DNA of 64,000 bases. It comes from Micractinium sp. NFX-FRZ (lineage: Eukaryota; Chlorophyta; Trebouxiophyceae; Chlorellales; Chlorellaceae). Positions 59,768 through 64,000 of this stretch are shown here, in pieces. The position numbers were made by a program, and so were the translations under genes. Every line of letters begins with the position of its first letter. The stretch's first letter is position 1. The stretch lies in NCBI GenBank assembly GCA_029339195.1, contig JAPTJF010000300.1, forward strand, positions 1 through 64,000. The letters run 5' to 3'. Below the pieces are notes generated by a model. It had not been told where the DNA came from. It ran no database searches and worked only from the letters and a program-made list of their open reading frames with translations.

Positions 59768-62700
59768 TCAGTCGCGCTTTGACTTGCCCTCCTCGCCGCT
59801 CCCGCTGCCCTCGGCGGCGCTGCCACCGGGCAGCAGGGAGCGCAGCCAGAGCTCGAAAGCAAAGGGGGTGTTGTCGGGTTCGGGCTCGTCAAAGGGCTGG
59901 CGGTCGGCGCTGCCCCAGGCGACATAGGCGGCTGCAGGGAGGGCGGGGCAGGGGCGTGCGTGCACAGGCAGGTGAGGTGGCAGCGACAGGTGGCGGCACT
60001 GGGGCCCGCAAGACAGCTGGCGGGCGGTCAGCAGGCGACACAGGCAGGCGCGGCTTTGGCAGCGCCGGCGTACGGGCCCCTGTGCCCCCACCAATTGGCG
60101 CGCCTCCCTGCATCCCCAGAGTGTTCTTGGAGTGCTGGAGGCGATGCGAGCGCAGAAGACACCTCGGCCATCCCCCACCTCATCCCCGCTTGACAGCAGG
60201 CGCCCTCGGGCTGCCTGCTCAGCCTTCCATCACACGCACGGAACCCTGCAACGCGGCACCCTGCCACCCGCACCACCCGCCGCCCGTGGCACACACCAGG
60301 CGTCGGCCCGCCCTCCCGCCCCAGCGGGCTGCGCCCGCCCACCTTCACACCCCTCGGGCCCGCCCCGCCCACCTGAGCCGGTGAATGCGGCTATTAAATC
60401 AAATAAGGAATGGAAAGGTACCTGGGCAGAAAAGAGCCCCTAACAGCCCGGCCCCCCACCCATCTGAGCCGGTGAATGCGGCTACTTTGAAAATTCAGCA
60501 GTGAACAGCGGCACACAGCCCCCGCCCACCTGAGCCGGTGAGGAAGAAGAAGATGGAGGGGGCAAAGAGCGCCAGGGACCAGGAGGCGGTCTGGTCGTAC
60601 AGCCAGCCTGCAGGGCGGCGGGGGTCAAGACGGGCACACAGGCGGTGGGTCACACAGGCACACATGCTGCCAGGCACACATCAGGTGGCATGATCGATGG
60701 CGGCACGGAGGCTGTGGGGCACGCAGCGCAGGGTGCGGCACCGGGCCGTAGCAGCGGGCTGGGCCGGGCCGAAGCGTGCGTGGGTGGGTGGCAGGCGGGC
60801 CCGCAGCGCATGGGCCGCTTGTGGCTGCCTGCTTCTTGCTCCCCAGCTGCCGCAGTGCCGGACGCACCTGGCGCCAACATGGCCTGCCTGACCGCCTGCC
60901 TGCTACCCACCCAACAAACCCTGCCTCCCTGCCTGCCTGCCTCCCTCCCTGCCTGCCTGCCAGGCTCACCAGTGAATGCAACGCCCACGATGCCCGGCAG
61001 CGCGCCCGACGTGTTGGTCATGCCCAGCAGCACAGAGGCGTACCGCGGCGACAGGTCGGCATGGTTGCAGTACAGCCCAGCCAGGGAGAAGCTGGCCAGG
61101 CCCAGGGAGAGGGTGACCAGGCCTGCAGGGGTCACACACAGATCCAAACGGAGGGCAGGCTGGGCGGACGAGCCGAGGCAGGCAGTGTAGGAGCAGCGCA
61201 GCAGGCGGGGGGCGGTATGCGGGAGGACCAAGACGCAGGCGGGCAGGCAGGCAGGTAAGCAGGCAAGAGGGTGGGGCCAGGGATGGGGCACAAGGCCCAC
61301 CAAGGTGCCTGTGCAATGCCAGTCGAGCAACACTCTCGCCCTCAGGCACACGGAGGGCATGCCAGGTGTGGGCACACACGTTTCTGGCATGCCTGGTTGA
61401 CGGCGAAACACACACCACACCCTCCATGCCCTTGCTGTGTGCCCCGTGCGCCACAACGCCAGCATGCATGCTGCCATGCAAGGCAGGCGCCTGTGCTGAA
61501 GCTCACCCACGGTGGCAGGGCCGCTGTCCAAGCAGCTGGCGGCCAACAGGCAGGCAGCGGGCCCCAGGAACGCCGTGCACTGCGCCGCCTTGCGCACGGT
61601 TTCCACCGGCACGCCGCGCGCGATGAGGGCGTCTGCCGAGGGGCCTGCGATGGCGGACACTGCGATGGCTGCAATCGGCGGCAGCAGCGACACCTGCGCG
61701 GCACACACACAGACAGGGAGAGGGGGGGAGGCAGGTCAGGCATGCATGGCGTGGCGTCCCACATGCACAGCGCCCCTGCCGCCTCATGTCTCACCACCTG
61801 CCCCAGGTCCATGCCCACTCCGGCCCCCACCTGTGCAGCCCGCCCCAGGTCCAGTGAGAGGCTGTCTGTGAAGTAGGTGGGCAGCCAGGCAAGCATGGTG
61901 TAGTGGAACCTGCGGGCGGGGTGGGGGCCAGGCGGGATGGTTGCGGAGGAAGAGTGGATGAGAGCGGCACTGTGGCGCAGCCAGCTTCCCCCCGCCCCGG
62001 CACATGCGCTTTAGCCTGCACACCTCCAGTGCACCGGGTGGGAAGGAGTGTGCATGACGTGGAGCAGGGAAGCCCAACCGTGGGCAAGACCTAATTGTCG
62101 ACTGACAGGTAGACCACCACCCACCAGTTGTTGCAGTAGTGGGTGTAGCCCAGCGCGCGCAGCGCGGGGTTGCGGAGGAAGGCGCGCCACGGCACCGGCG
62201 CGCGTGCGTCAATCACGCCCCCGTGCCCGCCATGCCCCGCCAGCGCCGCCCCATCCGCCTCCTGCTCCGCTGCCGCCGCCGCGGCGGTCGCTGCTAGCGC
62301 GGCGCCCTTGCTGCCGCTGCTGCTGCGGCCACTGCTGACGCCATTTGCCGAGGTCAGCTTCTCAACCAGCTCGGGCTCTGTGGCGCGCACCTCCTCCACC
62401 ACCCTCTCCCACCACGTCACCCACAGCAGGCCCATGCCGCCAAACAGGTAGAAGACGGAGGGCCAGCCAAAGTGCTCGATGCAGAGGGGCGCAATCAGCA
62501 GGCCCAGCAGGCTGCAGCACGGCACAGCACAGCGGGGCGCGAGACGCGAGGCAAAGGTTGGTCCAGAGTGGGAGAGTGTGCATGGGGTCTGCACAGGGAC
62601 GTCGAGCAGAGTGCTGCCCAAACAAAGGGGACATGCACGCAAGCCTCTTTCCCCCAACCCAAGCTGCCTCTCCAACCAGCAAGCACAGCGAAGCTCGACC

Positions 62701-63694
62701 GAGCAGCATGCACCCCCCCAGCCTGCCCCAGCACAGCCCAGCACAGCACAGTGCAGCGCACCCCACAACCCAGAGCACTTGGAAGCCGCACCTGCCCACG
62801 TGCAGCCCTCCAAACACAAAGGAGATGGCACGGCTGCGCTGGTCAGTGGGGATGGTGCGCGCCACAATGTCGGTGGCAGCCGACGGCGCAACGCCCTCGC
62901 CCAGCCCCACCGCCGCGCGCGACAGAAAGAGGCCCGGCAGGGTGCCCGCCAGCAGCGGCACGCCCGCGGTGGCGGCTGCGGGGCGGTTAGGCAAGGGGAG
63001 GGGAGCGGGGCACAGGGTTCAGAGGGCGGGCGGCGGCGCTCTGGCACACCAGCAGGCTTGCAGGCTGGGTCATGCCGCACCTGACGTGCTTCCATGCACC
63101 AGCACCCGTCCCGCTCCCAGCACCGTTCCTAGGCCTGGCAAGGTGCGGGCACCAAGGCCACCCCGCCCACTATCAACCGTGCCTCCCAGCGCCTCGGCCC
63201 TCCTCCTGCCTGCCCCAGCTGTCGGCATGCCTGCGCCCGCTTCCTGCATGCCCAAGCCCCTCCTCCCGCATTGCCCCGCCCGCCTCACCACTCCACAACG
63301 CCACGCCCGCGGGCAGCACAGTGCGGCCGCCCAGCAGGGAGGAGGCGTAGCCGCCCGGGATCTGGCTCAGCAGATAGCCCCAGAAGAAGGAGCTCTGCAC
63401 CAGGCCTGCAGCACAACACGCAGGCAAACAAACAATGATGAGACCTTTCGTAGCTTATATGCTCAGCGTGCTGGCTGAGCAGGTGGGGGCGGATGCAATG
63501 CACGGCGACGCCCCAGGCAAGCGGCACCGTGCGCCAGAGCCGGCAGCAGAGTAGCACCGCGCGCACAGGGCAGCGCCTAGGCAGCAGCTGCCCTGCCAGC
63601 ACCCAACAGAAGTGACAGCGCAGCACCCACCTGCCACGGTAGGGGACCAGCCAAAGTCCTGGGCCATAGGGATGATGGCCACGGAGATGTTCAC
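59768..63694 (-). CDS. PHT4/SLC17-type anion transporter (major facilitator superfamily), 5' end outside window
   Basis: Nine exons in the window: 63694-63631, 63405-63289, 62975-62792, 62511-62125, 61909-61795, 61693-61507, 61122-60970, 60607-60530 and 59931-59768, all in phase. Diagnostic stretches are VNISVAIIPMAQDFGWSP, SSFFWGYLLSQIPGGYAS, the loop GLGEGVAPSAATDIVAR, HYCNNW joined to FHYTMLAWLPTYFTDS, and LYCNHADLSPRYASVLLGMT. These mark the plant PHT4/ANTR branch, which moves phosphate, ascorbate or other anions, mostly across plastid membranes. A long Ser/Ala-rich insert lies in the central loop (62240-62340). The N-terminus, including any transit peptide, lies beyond position 64000 or in an unrecognised exon. 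Exon 5 has two donors three bases apart (61795 or 61798). Confidence 0.92.
60368..60484 (-). repeat. Two echoes of a transporter exon end with donor site
   Basis: Segments 60368-60393 and 60455-60484 repeat the exon end and donor at 60524-60541 (minus: CCGGCTCAG then GTGGG). The two echoes match each other over 25 bp beyond the shared part (CTGAGCCGGTGAATGCGGCT). Confidence 0.8.
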
Positions 63695-63795
63695 CTGCAG
63701 GCAGTGATAGGCACAAGAAGCAATTCAAGACATGTTCACCTGCAGGCAGTGATAGGCACAGCACATGTTCACCTGCAGGCCAACGATAGGCACAG
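63687..63795 (-). repeat. Three tandem copies spanning an exon start and its acceptor
   Basis: ATGTTCACCTGCAGG followed by GATAGGCACA occurs at 63687, 63732 and 63765. The first copy carries the functional acceptor of the exon beginning at 63694; the other two extend upstream into the intron and keep the acceptor-like core. Confidence 0.85.
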
Positions 63796-64000
63796 AGGCA
63801 CTTCAAGGCATGTTTATAAACGTCCAGAGATGAAACGAAAATGCGGCACACCGGCAATGTGTGCCAATGCTCAAAAGTAGGACCAAGCATGGCGGTGGGA
63901 GGGAACGGGCGACAGAGCGAGGCTGCGGCAGAAACAGAGCAACAGCTGACCGGGGCGACAACAACTGAAACAGACAGCTGACGGTGTGTTCGCGTCCGCT
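63796..64000. other. Intron or upstream sequence of the transporter gene
   Basis: No exon recognised; the missing N-terminal exons of the transporter are expected further upstream, past the window edge. Confidence 0.4.

Noticed and set aside
63687..63795. CRISPR-like or attachment-site repeats
   Set aside because: Only three imperfect copies span a splice acceptor in a eukaryotic gene; local tandem duplication explains them.
1..64000. tRNA, rRNA, transposase, reverse transcriptase or viral genes
   Set aside because: None was recognised on either strand in reading the sequence; a covariance or profile search would be needed to exclude small RNAs in introns.

Overview
The window looks like nuclear DNA of a GC-rich green alga, most likely a Chlorella-like trebouxiophyte. 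It carries intron-dense genes of eukaryotic families with plant or algal character: a PHT4-type transporter, a peptidyl-serine galactosyltransferase and a tesmin/TSO1 CXC protein. Exons are short, almost all introns are GT-AG with a GC-AG minority, TGTAA motifs follow several stop codons, and coding exons are rich in Ala, Gln and Pro. The genus is an inference. No organellar, bacterial, viral or transposon-coding genes were recognised. All gene models were built by hand from splice signals, reading phase and family resemblance. Within the resolved exons the phases are consistent, but UTRs and first exons are uncertain.

Layout. 70-3493 (-): DCAF12-type WD40 protein. 3790-10721 (+): CCT6, chaperonin zeta subunit, 17 exons. 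12119-15364 (+): uncharacterised WD40 protein. 16969-21261 (-): CXC-domain DNA-binding protein. 21978-23817 (+): secreted ML-domain lipid-binding protein, first exon unresolved. 25016-26198 (-): acylphosphatase. 27180-32000 (-): a Golgi-type GT32 glycosyltransferase fused to a FkbM methyltransferase. 32528-35073 (+): PIGV. 35804-38754 (+): proline-rich type I membrane protein. 39531-43786 (-): SNM1/PSO2 nuclease with a C-terminal PIP box. 44243-45221 (-): small acidic protein. 45950-47488 (-): MED7. 47815-53229 (+): peptidyl-serine alpha-galactosyltransferase with ShKT domain. 55053-57413 (+): Ala-rich protein of unknown function. 59768 to about 63694 (-): PHT4-like transporter, 5' end beyond the window.

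Functionally the window mixes housekeeping (CCT, Mediator, CRL4 adaptor, DNA repair) with secretory-pathway glycosylation: the GT32-FkbM fusion, PIGV, a candidate extensin-like substrate and the Ser-galactosyltransferase lie within 26 kb.

The most unusual signal is structural. Short decayed copies ('echoes', about 25-75 bp) of exon edges, often carrying the splice site or stop codon, sit in the adjacent intron or UTR of at least eight genes. The pattern suggests frequent local tandem duplication with one copy held by selection.
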